The notes under the pieces are model-generated. The model saw nothing but the letters and a program-made list of their open reading frames with translations, made no database searches and was not told the origin of the DNA. Positions 49,163 to 57,051 of a stretch of 64,000 nt of DNA are shown here, one piece after another. Both the position numbers and the translations under genes were made by a program. Each line of letters opens with the position of its first letter. Within the stretch, counting starts at the first letter, position 1. The stretch comes from CAWBLP01 sp963789495 (GTDB lineage Bacteria; Pseudomonadota; Alphaproteobacteria; Acetobacterales; Acetobacteraceae): assembly GCA_963789495.1 (NCBI GenBank), contig CAWBLP010000032.1:1-64000 (forward strand). The letters run 5' to 3'.

Positions 49163-49657
49163 ATGCCGTCGAAACCTTGGTTTGGCTTGCTCCTACTGTT
49201 CGCCTTGCTGTCCTGTCAGGCTGCCGGCGGCGCGGCGCTGGCGCAGCAGCCAAGCCAGGCCCAGGCCAACGCGATCCGGCAATCCTGCCCGTCTGATTAC
49301 CAATCCTACTGTGCCAGCGTGCCGACCGGGGGCCAGGCCTCCCTGCAATGCCTGCAGCAGCACGCGGCGAGCCTGTCGCCCGCCTGCCGGTCCGCGGTCG
49401 GCGCCGTGTCCGGCACCGCCGCGGTTCGGCCACCCAACACCGCAGCGCAGGGCGTGCCTCCCGCCGCCACCGCACCGTCGATGACGAAGCGGGAGGAGGC
49501 CGCGTTGATGCGGCGGTCTTGCGGCGGGGACTTCCGCGCCTGGTGCCATGGCGTGCCGCTGGGAGGTGGCGAAGCCCTGGCATGTCTGTCGAAGAACCAG
49601 GCGCATCTGTCCCGCAGCTGCAAGGGGGCTCTGGCGCAGGTGCGCACCGCACGGTGA
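49163..49657 (+). CDS. Secreted Cys-rich repeat protein (GLG1/Cys_rich_FGFR-like)
   Basis: A 164-residue exported protein with a signal peptide ending near AALAQQ. It has two similar Cys-rich repeats, each of about 40 residues: ANAIRQSCPSDYQSYCASVP with LQCLQQHAASLSPACRSAVG, and AALMRRSCGGDFRAWCHGVP with LACLSKNQAHLSRSCKGALA. Four Cys in each repeat sit at matching spacing, as in the cysteine-rich GLG1 repeat, and probably form two disulfides in the periplasm. A Pro/Ala linker joins the repeats. It starts 28 bases after the repeat-protein gene, and GTGA overlap couples it to the next ORF. Confidence 0.85.
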   Translation: MPSKPWFGLLLLFALLSCQAAGGAALAQQPSQAQANAIRQSCPSDYQSYCASVPTGGQASLQCLQQHAASLSPACRSAVGAVSGTAAVRPPNTAAQGVPPAATAPSMTKREEAALMRRSCGGDFRAWCHGVPLGGGEALACLSKNQAHLSRSCKGALAQVRTAR

Positions 49658-49920
49658 GGCACTTATGCGTCCTGGGTGTCCTGGCCTGCGTGGTTCTGCT
49701 GCCGAGCTTTGAGCGGCGTAATGCCTATGTGCCGCCACCGGCGCCGCGAGTCATGGTGGGGCACCCCCTGCGCCAGGCGCTGCCTCCATACCTGGAAGCG
49801 ACCGGCAAGACCGCCGCCTGCAACCAACTGGATCTCGTCGCGCGGGGGGTCGAGGGGCGCTTGACGTGCTGTGGGACGGCAGCCTCCGCCACCGGCGTAT
49901 CCCTACCCCTGCGCTACTGA
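49654..49920 (+). CDS. Small exported protein, unknown
   Basis: An 88-codon frame beginning with GTG in a GTGA overlap with the upstream stop. It opens with a short hydrophobic segment (HLCVLGVLACVVLLPSF) like a signal anchor, then a Pro-rich stretch and a Cys-containing tail (AACNQLDLVARGVEGRLTCC). The coupled start and common strand support translation. No family is recognised. The next gene starts 11 bases later, with GAGGAGATC before its ATG. Confidence 0.45.
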   Translation: MRHLCVLGVLACVVLLPSFERRNAYVPPPAPRVMVGHPLRQALPPYLEATGKTAACNQLDLVARGVEGRLTCCGTAASATGVSLPLRY

Positions 49921-49930
49921 GGAGATCATC

Positions 49931-50653
49931 ATGGCTGGACTTCGTTCGCTCGCGCTTGTGATCACGCTGGGAATGGCGGCCTGCACGCGGGCCCACGTGC
50001 ACGACGTGGAAGCCTATGCAGGGCCAGCCCTGCCGCCGCCGAACCGGGTGGTGGTATCCTATTTTGCCGTCTCGCCAGGCGAGGTGCGGCTTGACCAGGG
50101 CGTGGGCGCCCGGCTCAGGCGGGCCGCCGGCGACGCTCCGCCGGATGCGCAGAAGCTGCAGGCGGCGCACGCCACGCAGGAGGCGCTGGCGCAGGCGCTC
50201 GTTGAGCGTCTCCGGCGCTATGGCCTGCCTGCTGTGATCGGCGCGTCCGTCGAGGGTCCCGACAATGCGCTGTACGTCCAGGGACAGATCGTCGACATCG
50301 ATCAGGGGAACCGGACCCGCCGCGTTCTGGTCGGGCTGGGCGCCGGCAAGAGCACGATCAGTGCAGACGTCCAATTGTACTACTTGAGCGCTCAGCCACC
50401 GAGGTTCCTGACGGCCATTGAGGGCGAGGCTGACAGTGGCCGCGCGCCGGGTGCGGCGGAAACCATGGGTGTGGGGGCCATGGCGGGCCGGGTCGCCACG
50501 TCGGCCGCGGTCAGCGGTGGGATGCATGCCGGCATGGAGATCCGCAACGGGTACGGCAATGTCGAAGCCGTCCGATTGGCCGACGGCCTCGCTCGGCAGA
50601 TTGGCCAGTTCGCAGCAGTGCAGGGCTGGATACCGGCGGCTTCGGTGCACTGA
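49931..50653 (+). CDS. DUF4410-like lipoprotein
   Basis: A 240-residue putative lipoprotein (lipobox MAACTR, Cys at about residue 17) with PPPNRVVVSYFAVSPGEVRL, YVQGQIVDIDQGNRTRRVLV, LGAGKSTISADVQLYYLS and the tail segment VRLADGLARQIGQFA. These match DUF4410, a periplasmic lipoprotein family without known biochemical function. The GAGGAG ribosome-binding site starts 11 bases before ATG 49931, and an upstream in-frame ATG at 49871 is rejected. It is last of the rightward envelope cluster. Confidence 0.65.
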   Translation: MAGLRSLALVITLGMAACTRAHVHDVEAYAGPALPPPNRVVVSYFAVSPGEVRLDQGVGARLRRAAGDAPPDAQKLQAAHATQEALAQALVERLRRYGLPAVIGASVEGPDNALYVQGQIVDIDQGNRTRRVLVGLGAGKSTISADVQLYYLSAQPPRFLTAIEGEADSGRAPGAAETMGVGAMAGRVATSAAVSGGMHAGMEIRNGYGNVEAVRLADGLARQIGQFAAVQGWIPAASVH

Positions 50654-50792
50654 GCAGGAGGGGCGCCAGCACGTCAACGAGCATCTGCCGAATACCTGGA
50701 TCTGATAGGGAATCGGTGCGAACCGGTGCAGAAGCCGAGCGGAAGGAAAATGAGGGAAGTCGCGAGGTATGCTCTCCAGAGCCTATCCATCT

Positions 50793-51071
50793 TTATCCCT
50801 TTGGTGGGCTGAACGCAGTGAGCACCCCCTGAGCCTTTTTCAGCACGCTGACTGTCTCCTCTTGTGTCAGCAGGCGCTTGATCTGCACATTCTGAAATGC
50901 GCCGGACGCTGAGGCGGCGGCAGCGACGGCACCGGCTGAGATCGCATCCGGCGCGTCGAAGATAACCATGATACCGGTAGTCGGAGACCTCGGGGGTCGA
51001 GTCGTTGTCGCCGCCCATGAGGAGTCCGTCCACAGATTTGCCGCCACGACAAAACTGTGCAGAATAATCAT
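50793..51071 (-). pseudogene. GYD-domain protein, decayed
   Basis: The 92-codon frame starts MIILHSFVVAANLWTDSSWA, then loses similarity across 20 residues of Thr/Arg/Pro. It then reads GIMVIFDAPDAISAGAVAAA, GAFQNVQIKRLLTQEETVSV and LKKAQG, the second half of GYD-domain proteins (dimeric alpha/beta ferredoxin-like fold). In another frame the middle reads KSVDGLLMGGDNDSTPEVSD. A small deletion and a frame change appear to have removed the GGKLESFYFAFGDYD core. The function is unknown. It is divergent from the gene at 51120, which is of a similar dimeric fold. Confidence 0.5.
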
Positions 51072-51119
51072 TCGTGCCGTGTCTCCTCATCTTTCTGAAG
51101 CAAGGGCGGAGAATCAACG

Positions 51120-51410
51120 ATGCACACCGTCGTAAGAGCCTATTCCGGCAAAGGCGCCAAAGAACTCTTCGACACCCTGGAAAAGCGCAAGGCGGACGTC
51201 GAAGCCTTGCTCCGCACCGTGAAGGGGCTCGTGAACTACACCCTCGTGCGCAGCGGCGACGGCGGCTACTCCGTGACTGTTTGCCAGGACAAAGCCGGCG
51301 CCGACGAAAGCGTGCAGAAGGCCCGGGACTGGATCGCCGCCAATGCCGGCGGCACCGGCGTCGGCGCGCCGAACGTTTACGAGGGTACAGCCATCCTACA
51401 CCTGAAATAG
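51120..51410 (+). CDS. Small dimeric alpha/beta-barrel-type protein, unknown
   Basis: A 96-residue protein starting MHTVVRAYSGKGAKELFDTL, with VEALLRTVKGLVNYTLVRSG and DGGYSVTVCQDKAGADESVQ. The alternation of beta, helix, beta, beta and helix resembles antibiotic-biosynthesis-monooxygenase-like (ABM) folds. No signal peptide or cofactor motif is seen, so the enzyme role is not supported. A strong hairpin terminator follows its stop, so it is a single-gene transcript. Confidence 0.7.
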   Translation: MHTVVRAYSGKGAKELFDTLEKRKADVEALLRTVKGLVNYTLVRSGDGGYSVTVCQDKAGADESVQKARDWIAANAGGTGVGAPNVYEGTAILHLK

Positions 51411-51413
51411 CCT

Positions 51414-51439
51414 GAGCGCGGGGCGTCAGCCCCGCGCTC
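51414..51439 (+). terminator. Hairpin terminator, 11-bp perfect stem
   Basis: GAGCGCGGGGC, loop GTCA, then GCCCCGCGCTC: a perfect 11-bp stem starting three bases after the stop of the preceding gene. No T tract follows (TCCACC), so termination may be weaker than canonical, but stem strength and position fit. Confidence 0.7.
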
Positions 51440-51752
51440 TCCACCACCGGCGCCTTAAGTCGCAATGCGCTGGATATCGTAATGGTCCGGCTGAGATCTG
51501 TTGCCGAGAGTAAAACAAATCATGGTGGGGGTTTGGAGCGCCGACTGCTTTTGGCGGTTTGCCTCTTGCATCGAATACGGGGCCACTCTACCAGCCGATA
51601 GAAATAGCCGCCGCCAAGTTTGGTGAGGACACGTCGGGCTAGCCAGTGAGCCGGGGCCGGTGCAAAATCGCTCCCGGCGAACACCGTGCTTCCTTCGCGT
51701 CAATCCTCGCCCCCACATCAATACGGAGGGAGCGGCACCCGGGAGAATGTCA

Positions 51753-52313
51753 ATGGATCGTATTGACTTTGAATTGGAACTGCGTCGTGACGGCTATCGG
51801 GTTGTGAACAGCAGCGTGAAGCCGAACCTGGTCGCGCCGAACCATTGCCACGACTTCGACGCCAAAGCCTTCGTCCTGGGCGGCGAAATTACCATCACCC
51901 GTGACAACAATCCGATAACTTTCCGGGCGGGACAGTGTTTCGAGGTCCCGTCGGGCTGCATGCATGCCGAACATGTGGGTCCGGAGGGTGTTGCCTTGCT
52001 ATCAGGCCGACGCCGCAACGGCGGCTCCCTTACCCGTGAGGCATTCGAAAGCGACCTGCGCCGGGAAGGCTTCGAGGTCATTCATGGGGGACAGAAGGCC
52101 GACTTTGCCGAAGACCTGCACGCACACGATTTCGATGTGCGGATCATGGTGCTTGGTGGCGAGATCACCGTCACAAGAGACGGGAAGTCGGAAACATTCA
52201 GGGCTGGCGATCACTGCGAGCTGGCGGCGGGGTGCCAACACACGACGAAGGTCGGCCCGGAAGGCGTCGCCTATATCACCGGAAAGGCCTACCGCCGGGC
52301 TTCCGTCAGCTAA
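51753..52313 (+). CDS. Tandem-duplicated cupin protein
   Basis: A 186-residue protein made of two copies of one 85-residue cupin. Copy 1 reads FELELRRDGYRVVNSSVKPN, NHCHDFDAKAFVLGGEITIT and FRAGQCFEVPSGCMHAEHVG. Copy 2 reads FESDLRREGFEVIHGGQKAD, LHAHDFDVRIMVLGGEITVT and FRAGDHCELAAGCQHTTKVG. Each keeps HxHDFD and the GC(M/Q)H metal-ligand motif, so two metal sites are likely. Many cupins of this type are single-domain; here an internal duplication created a bicupin. The ATG at 51753 is preferred since GGGAGA lies about eight bases before it. Confidence 0.8.
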   Translation: MDRIDFELELRRDGYRVVNSSVKPNLVAPNHCHDFDAKAFVLGGEITITRDNNPITFRAGQCFEVPSGCMHAEHVGPEGVALLSGRRRNGGSLTREAFESDLRREGFEVIHGGQKADFAEDLHAHDFDVRIMVLGGEITVTRDGKSETFRAGDHCELAAGCQHTTKVGPEGVAYITGKAYRRASVS

Positions 52314-52516
52314 ATTGCACCGTCCGAGCAGAGCCGTAGCGTGAGAGGATTCCGTATCGAATCCGCAGATGACCGGTCCGAATCCGACATAAGCGTGGGC
52401 TCCCTGCAGAACCGCCCGGAATTGGCTTGGCATCCGGGTCTTGAGGACTGAATGCCAAGGACGCCGGACGTGCGCGTTATCGTGCCCGCATCGCGGGAAC
52501 ACCAAGCTTTTTGGCG

Positions 52517-53017
52517 CTATCGTGCGGTCGTCGCTACTGGCATGGCGTGGACATGCAGATCGAAAGAACGGCCATAGCGCAAATAGAAGACGCACGGTTC
52601 GTCGCCGCACTCCAGCGCATGCGGTGTGTTCCCTGGCAGGCTGATGAAAGCGGGGCTGGAAATCTTCTGACGGGTGCCGTCGGCGGCGACGTAGGTGAAG
52701 TCTCCCTTGAGCCAGACATAGGTTTCGTCGCTGGTGTGACTGTGGTTTGGCACGAGGTATTTTGGTGGTGTTCGCAGAACGATTTCTCCACCGCCTTTCG
52801 CGAGATCGCCACGTAGGCTGGCGATCTCGATACCCGGTGGCAGTCCTGCCAGCTGCAACGGCGCCCAGTCCATTTTTCCCAGGTCGGCGATCGTCTGGTC
52901 CTCACCGAACGTGTAGGTTCCCTTCGGCGGGGCCGCCGTTTGCGCGAATGCCGTGGCATTTGATCCGTACAGCAGCAGTGTCACGATGGCGGTCGCGGCG
53001 ACAGACGAGGTCTTCAT
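52517..53017 (-). CDS. Secreted cupin protein
   Basis: A 166-residue cupin with a signal peptide (MKTSSVAATAIVTLLLYGSN, cleavage near AFAQ) and the motifs LVPNHSHTSDETYVWLKGDF (first metal box) and ISLPGNTPHALECGDEP (second). It is probably periplasmic and metal-binding. The AAAAAGGGGATCGAAC leader contains a clear ribosome-binding site before ATG 53017. The upstream extension in the frame is unsupported. It follows the ArsR-SRPBCC pair on the same strand but is separated by about 45 bases, so it may be co-transcribed. Confidence 0.82.
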   Translation of the reverse strand: MKTSSVAATAIVTLLLYGSNATAFAQTAAPPKGTYTFGEDQTIADLGKMDWAPLQLAGLPPGIEIASLRGDLAKGGGEIVLRTPPKYLVPNHSHTSDETYVWLKGDFTYVAADGTRQKISSPAFISLPGNTPHALECGDEPCVFYLRYGRSFDLHVHAMPVATTAR

Positions 53018-53063
53018 GTTCGATCCCCTTTTTGCGAAATAGTTGATTTTTGGTGTTCGCTTG

Positions 53064-53585
53064 TTACGCAAATTCTGTCGCCGGGCGGATTTCCGCGCCC
53101 CGCGATGTCGCGAGGCGATCCAATATGGTTCGCGTCTCGACCACCTCCGCCAGGCGCCCGCATGCGACGAGCCACCCTGAGAGGTGCTGTCCGCACATTG
53201 GCAATTCGAGCAGCCCTTGCCGCAACGCGAGTTCAGTCCCACCGGTCACGGCGCGGAATTCAACCGTCACGATCGTCTCCGGCATGTCCGGGAACACCCC
53301 ATCCCAGCGCCATGTATAGACAAGCCTCCGTGGCGGCTCGATTTCCAGGAAGCGTCCATGGACCGTGATTAGTTTTTCGCTGTTGTCCCGGTTCATCGAC
53401 AGCGTGTACGCACCGCTCGGGCGCAGATCGACGTCCATCCGCACTGGACACCAGCCTGCCGGGCACCACCACATCCTCAGCGCTTCCGGTCTGGTCCACG
53501 CCGCGAAGACCCTTTCGGGGGGCGCTTCGAACCGGCGCCAGAGTCGGAGGGTAGTGCCGGTTTCGGCGGAAACTGCTTTGTCCAT
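53064..53585 (-). CDS. SRPBCC (AHSA1-type) domain protein
   Basis: A 173-residue START/Bet v1-like protein with TTLRLWRRFEAPPERVFAAW, ALRMWWCPAGWCPVRMDVDL and SGAYTLSMNRDN, then RLVYTWRWDGVFPDMPETIV and HLSGWLVACGRLAEVVE, the AHSA1 family pattern. These proteins bind hydrophobic ligands or act as co-chaperone modules and often pair with an ArsR regulator. The start at 53585 (MDKAVSAETG) is the family start. The upstream ArsR gene overlaps its start by 109 bases, so translation is coupled. Confidence 0.88.
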   Translation of the reverse strand: MDKAVSAETGTTLRLWRRFEAPPERVFAAWTRPEALRMWWCPAGWCPVRMDVDLRPSGAYTLSMNRDNSEKLITVHGRFLEIEPPRRLVYTWRWDGVFPDMPETIVTVEFRAVTGGTELALRQGLLELPMCGQHLSGWLVACGRLAEVVETRTILDRLATSRGAEIRPATEFA

Positions 53586-53920
53586 GTTCCGTCCTCTCCC
53601 CGCAGGAACTCGTCGAGTCCGTTGAACTGTTGCTCCCAAAAGCCGCGCTGCTGCTCGATCCAGTCGCCGGCGGCAAGCAGTGGTTCTTTCAGCAATCTGC
53701 AGTAATACGTCCGTCCTTGTTTCCAGCGGGAAATCAGGCCGCTATGTTCCAACACGTTCAGATGCTTCGAAATCGCCGGTGCCGATACCGGAAACGGTGC
53801 GCCGAGTTCGGACACCGAACACGAGCCATGCGCCAGTCGCGCCAGTATCTGCCGCCTTGTGGGATCTGACAGCGCGTTGAAGATTGCGCTGAGGACCGCC
53901 GGTTCAACGTCACCAGTCAA
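53477..53920 (-). CDS. ArsR-family transcriptional regulator
   Basis: A 147-residue winged-helix repressor. The first 105 residues are typical: AIFNALSDPTRRQILARLAH, CSVSELGAPFPVSAPAISKH (recognition helix) and LNVLEHSGLISRWKQGRTYY. No Cys cluster for metal sensing is seen, which fits the non-metal ArsR/SRPBCC subgroup. The last 40 residues (FPPKPALPSDSGAGSKRPPK onward) read over the SRPBCC start in another frame, so a one-base change may have removed the original stop. It probably represses its own two-gene unit. Confidence 0.82.
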   Translation of the reverse strand: MTGDVEPAVLSAIFNALSDPTRRQILARLAHGSCSVSELGAPFPVSAPAISKHLNVLEHSGLISRWKQGRTYYCRLLKEPLLAAGDWIEQQRGFWEQQFNGLDEFLRGEDGTWTKQFPPKPALPSDSGAGSKRPPKGSSRRGPDRKR

Positions 53921-53926
53921 GGTCTG

Positions 53927-54325
53927 TCATATCTCCGCCTGGCGTGGTACTTCGACGATGTCTTCCTTCAGACTGGTCGCCGCGGCGAGGAATTCTGATT
54001 TTTCGCGCCCGGAGATGCCTAGTTTGTCGAGTGCAGCGACGGCATGAACGGCGAAGACATCCCACTCGTCGTCGGTAATTCCGAGGCCCGCATGGGAGGT
54101 TTTCATGTCGCGGCCGAGATATGCGGACGGGCCGCCGAACGCCATGCAAAGGAATTCCAGCAGCAGTTGATTATCCTTGCGCCGACTGTCCCGACTCTTG
54201 CCCTTCCAGTAAACGGCAAGCGTTGGATCGGCGATGACGCGCGCCATTATGTCCTCGACAAAAGCCGAGATGACATCATGGCCGCCAAGGCGCTGATACA
54301 GGGACGGTTCATCAGGATCGAGCAT
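53927..54325 (-). CDS. Group 1 truncated haemoglobin (trHbN-like)
   Basis: A 132-residue globin with the 2-on-2 pattern: SLYQRLGGHDVISAFVEDIM, LAVYWKGKSRDSRRKDNQLL, FLCMAFGGPSAYLGRDMKTS and HAGLGITDDEWDVFAVHA. The proximal His is in MKTSHAGLGI. It would bind O2 or NO in the cytoplasm and protect against NO or supply O2. Ending seven bases before the ArsR start region, it is upstream on the same strand. A 16-bp palindrome lies 52 bases before its start and may be its operator. Confidence 0.9.
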   Translation of the reverse strand: MLDPDEPSLYQRLGGHDVISAFVEDIMARVIADPTLAVYWKGKSRDSRRKDNQLLLEFLCMAFGGPSAYLGRDMKTSHAGLGITDDEWDVFAVHAVAALDKLGISGREKSEFLAAATSLKEDIVEVPRQAEI

Positions 54326-54376
54326 CGGATCCTCCTCTCACGTCGTCATGTCACACGGTTGTCCTGGACATATCGC

Positions 54377-54392
54377 TTATCCGATCGGTTAA
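54377..54392. promoter_or_regulatory. Palindromic operator candidate between divergent genes
   Basis: TTATCCGATCGGTTAA is symmetric at 14 of 16 positions, with a central CCGATCGG. It lies between the truncated haemoglobin gene (leftward) and the GFA gene (rightward), 52 bases from the haemoglobin start. I do not match it to a named regulator with confidence. Confidence 0.35.
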
Positions 54393-54675
54393 GTATTGCG
54401 CTGTCGGAGGTGTCATGTCAACATCTCTCGGGCACCGCGGTGTCTCGAAGCCAAATCCCGGTCGCGTTGGCGGGCGCGCTTCTTCAATTCAGGTGCCGGC
54501 TCCTCTGACACTGCCGCTGGAGAGGATGGACGCTATCGACGCGTGGCGGCGTGGCGCAATCGGACCGCGCGCCGCAGCTGCCGAACATGCTTCGTCGCAC
54601 AGTGGAAGGACATGGTGTGTCCACTCCTTTTCATCGGTACGACGTTTCTTTGTCGGTTCAGGTCATTGGAGGAAA

Positions 54676-55167
54676 ATGATGCACATTCATGAGGGAGGAT
54701 GCCTTTGCGGCGCTGTGCGCTACCAGGCCAAAGGGGAACCGGTCCGTATCACGATCTGTCACTGCCGGTTCTGCCAGCGGGCAACCGGCGGGGCCTATAT
54801 GGTTGAGCCGATCTTTCGACCGGAGGACGTGAGCGCCACGCGTGGTGTCCCGTCGAGCTACACGCACGTCTCCGCGGGCAGCGGCAAACGCCTGCACATC
54901 CGCTCCTGTTCGGTGTGCGCGACGAAGCTGTATGTCCTCTTCGAACGGTTCCCCGATATCTGCGGCGTCTATGGCGGCACATTCGACGAACCCGCCTGGT
55001 TTTCCATCGAGCCGGCCAACACGCGCCACATCTGCATCGACACCGTGCGTGCGGATACGTTCCTGCCAGCGGGCTTTCCCATGTTCCATCAGCACCCCGT
55101 GGCGCGTGACGGCACATTGCGGGACCCGTTCTTCCTCGACACGCCGCGTATTGGCCGGCCGAGTTGA
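54676..55167 (+). CDS. GFA-family (glutathione-dependent formaldehyde-activating-like) zinc protein
   Basis: A 163-residue protein with the family's Cys motifs: GGCLCGAVRYQAKGEP near 8, ITICHCRFCQRATGGAYM near 28 and RSCSVCATKLYVLF near 77. The fold (CENP-V/GFA) binds zinc; the true reaction is often not formaldehyde activation and may be adduct binding. GGAGG at 54668-54672 supports the start at 54676/54679. The open frame extends upstream to ATG 54415 with its own GGAGG, but those 87 residues match nothing. It is divergent from the truncated haemoglobin. Confidence 0.85.
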   Translation: MMHIHEGGCLCGAVRYQAKGEPVRITICHCRFCQRATGGAYMVEPIFRPEDVSATRGVPSSYTHVSAGSGKRLHIRSCSVCATKLYVLFERFPDICGVYGGTFDEPAWFSIEPANTRHICIDTVRADTFLPAGFPMFHQHPVARDGTLRDPFFLDTPRIGRPS

Positions 55168-55213
55168 GAGACCGATAGGCGGAACATTACGCCACCACGT
55201 GAGCGAGGTCTGC

Positions 55214-55518
55214 TTGGCGCAGACCGCATGTTGCCGGACATGCAGGCCGATATGCTGATCGCCGACACGGCCTTCGATGCGGACAAACGGGTCATTGAAC
55301 CGGTGGCGGCAGCGGCCAAGGCCGTCGCCATCCCGTCAACCGCCGGCCTCCGGTTATCTCGCGACGACGACCGCCGTCTCTACAAGGCTCGCCATCCGAT
55401 CGAGACCGTCTTCTCCAGGCTCCGACAGTTCCGCGCGATTGCGACCTGCTACGACAAGATCGCCCGCAACGTCCTGGCTGCCGTCCACCTCGTCGCCAGC
55501 ATTATTTGGCGCAATTGA
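55214..55518 (+). pseudogene. IS5-family transposase C-terminal fragment
   Basis: About 100 codons: MQADMLIADTAFDADKRVIE, then AIPSTAGLRLSRDDDRRLYK, ARHPIETVFSRLRQFRAIAT and CYDKIARNVLAAVHLVASII, ending WRN. This is the last third of an IS5 (IS427-like) transposase, including the YKxRHxIE Glu segment and the RATRYDK end block. The N-terminal two-thirds and the inverted repeats are gone. It abuts the CoA-transferase gene: its stop lies 45 bases before that start. Confidence 0.78.
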
Positions 55519-55562
55519 AGACACGGCTTAGCATCGCTCAACCAATGGAGGAGCGTCACATC

Positions 55563-56780
55563 ATGCAGACCAACGGCGCCTATAATTGCCTGGAGGGCGT
55601 AAAGGTCCTCGACCTGACGCAGTTCGAGGCGGGACCATCCTGCACCGAAGCTTTGGCGTTTCTTGGCGCGGATGTCGTCAAGGTGGAAAATCCGAAGGGC
55701 GATCCGGGGCGTTACTCGGGCGGCGCGCCCGGCGCCGATGCCTGGTATTTCCTGCAGTACAACGCGAACAAGCGCTCGGTCACCATCAACCTGAAGGACA
55801 AGCGCGGCTTGGCGCTGCTGAAGGACATGGCGAAGCAGGCGGACGTGTTCGTGGAGAACTACGCCCCGGGCGCGATCGAACGCCTGGGCCTCGGCGCCGA
55901 CGTGGTGCGCGCGATCAACCCGGCGATCATCTACGCGCAGGTGAAGGGGTTCGGCGCCGGCAGCCCGTATCAGAACAACCTGGCCTTCGACATGATCGCG
56001 CAGGCCTGCGGCGGCACGATGAGCATCACCGGCCCGAAGGACGGACCGCCGATGAAGCCGGGCCCGTCGCTGGGCGACACCGGCACCGGCATGCTGCTGG
56101 CGATCTCCGTCGTCTCGGCACTGTTCCGCCGCACCCGCACCGGCCAGGGCGAGCATCTGCAGGTGGCGATGCAGGATGCCATGCTGCACTACATCCGCGG
56201 CGCCTTCGCCGCCCACGCCCGCACCGGCAAGCCGGCGCCGCGCGTGGGATCGGCGAGCATGGGAGCCAACAACCCGCCCTGCAACATCTTCCCGTGCAAG
56301 CCCGGCGGGCCGAACGACTACGTGTTCGTCTACACCAGCCGCGGTAACCCCGAGCACTGGTCGCGCCTGCTGAAGGCGATCGGCCGCGAGGACCTGATCG
56401 ACGATCCGCGCTACGCGACACGGGAGGCGCGGATCCAGAACGAGCCCGAGGTCGACGCGATCATCACCGACTGGACGCGCCGGCATACCAAGCAGGAGGC
56501 GATGGATATCATCGGCGCCGCGGTGCCGGCCGGGGCGGTGCTGGACACCGGTGAGCTGCTGGCCGATCCCAGCTTCGAGCAGCGCGGCATCATGCAGGTG
56601 ATCCAGCATCCCAAGGCCGGCGCCTACAAGATGCCCGCCTGGCCCGTCCGCTTCAGCGGCAGCCCCCCACCCGTCAATCCCGCCCCGCTGCTCGGCCAGC
56701 ACAATGACGACGTGCTGGCCCAATGGCTCGGGTTGGACCGCGATACGATCGGAGGCTTGCGCACCGATCAGGTGATCTGA
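55563..56780 (+). CDS. Class III CoA transferase (CaiB/BaiF/Frc family)
   Basis: A 405-residue CoA transferase: LEGVKVLDLTQFEAGPSCTE at the start, VKVENPKGDPGRYSGG near 45 (CoA-binding), NLKDKRGLALLKDMAKQADV near 85 and the Asp region FVENYAPGAIERLGLG, then LAFDMIAQACGGTMSITG and GDTGTGMLLAISV. The usual catalytic Asp falls in the NNLAFDMIAQA segment (family position about 169). The enzyme swaps CoA between acyl groups; the substrate is unknown. GGAGGAG lies about ten bases before ATG 55563. It is not in an operon; the neighbours are IS remnants and a repeat array. Confidence 0.92.
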   Translation: MQTNGAYNCLEGVKVLDLTQFEAGPSCTEALAFLGADVVKVENPKGDPGRYSGGAPGADAWYFLQYNANKRSVTINLKDKRGLALLKDMAKQADVFVENYAPGAIERLGLGADVVRAINPAIIYAQVKGFGAGSPYQNNLAFDMIAQACGGTMSITGPKDGPPMKPGPSLGDTGTGMLLAISVVSALFRRTRTGQGEHLQVAMQDAMLHYIRGAFAAHARTGKPAPRVGSASMGANNPPCNIFPCKPGGPNDYVFVYTSRGNPEHWSRLLKAIGREDLIDDPRYATREARIQNEPEVDAIITDWTRRHTKQEAMDIIGAAVPAGAVLDTGELLADPSFEQRGIMQVIQHPKAGAYKMPAWPVRFSGSPPPVNPAPLLGQHNDDVLAQWLGLDRDTIGGLRTDQVI

Positions 56781-56807
56781 CACCGAGGGGTGGCGCGTGC
56801 GACCGCA

Positions 56808-57050
56808 CCCGCCCCCCTGCCTTCGCTGGGCGTGCCGCTCCAACACCGTGCGCTGAGCGTGCCGCTCCAATGCCGTGCGCTGGATGTGCCACTCCAACAT
56901 CGTCCTGGCCGTGCCGCCCGCTGGGCGTGCCACTCCAATGCCGTCCGTCGGGCGTATTGCTCCAACACCGTCCTGGCCGCACCGCTTCCCCGCCGCCCGC
57001 TGGACGCGCCGCTCCAACATCGTCGTGGCCGGGCCGCTCCAATCTCGTCT
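56808..57050. repeat. Degenerate tandem array, unit about 27 bp
   Basis: About eight imperfect repeats of a unit containing CCGCTCCAACACCGT or CCACTCCAATGCCGT, spaced about 27 bases (nine codons). Both strands stay open because the unit is a multiple of three (for example VPLQHRALS, VPLQCRALD, VPLQHRPGR). No unique spacers or leader are present, so it is not a CRISPR. It fills the gap between the CoA-transferase and TetR genes. Confidence 0.75.
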
Positions 57051-57051
57051 T

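Noticed and set aside
56808..57050. Possible CRISPR array
   Set aside because: The repeats are imperfect, directly adjacent and lack unique spacers; no cas gene is present.
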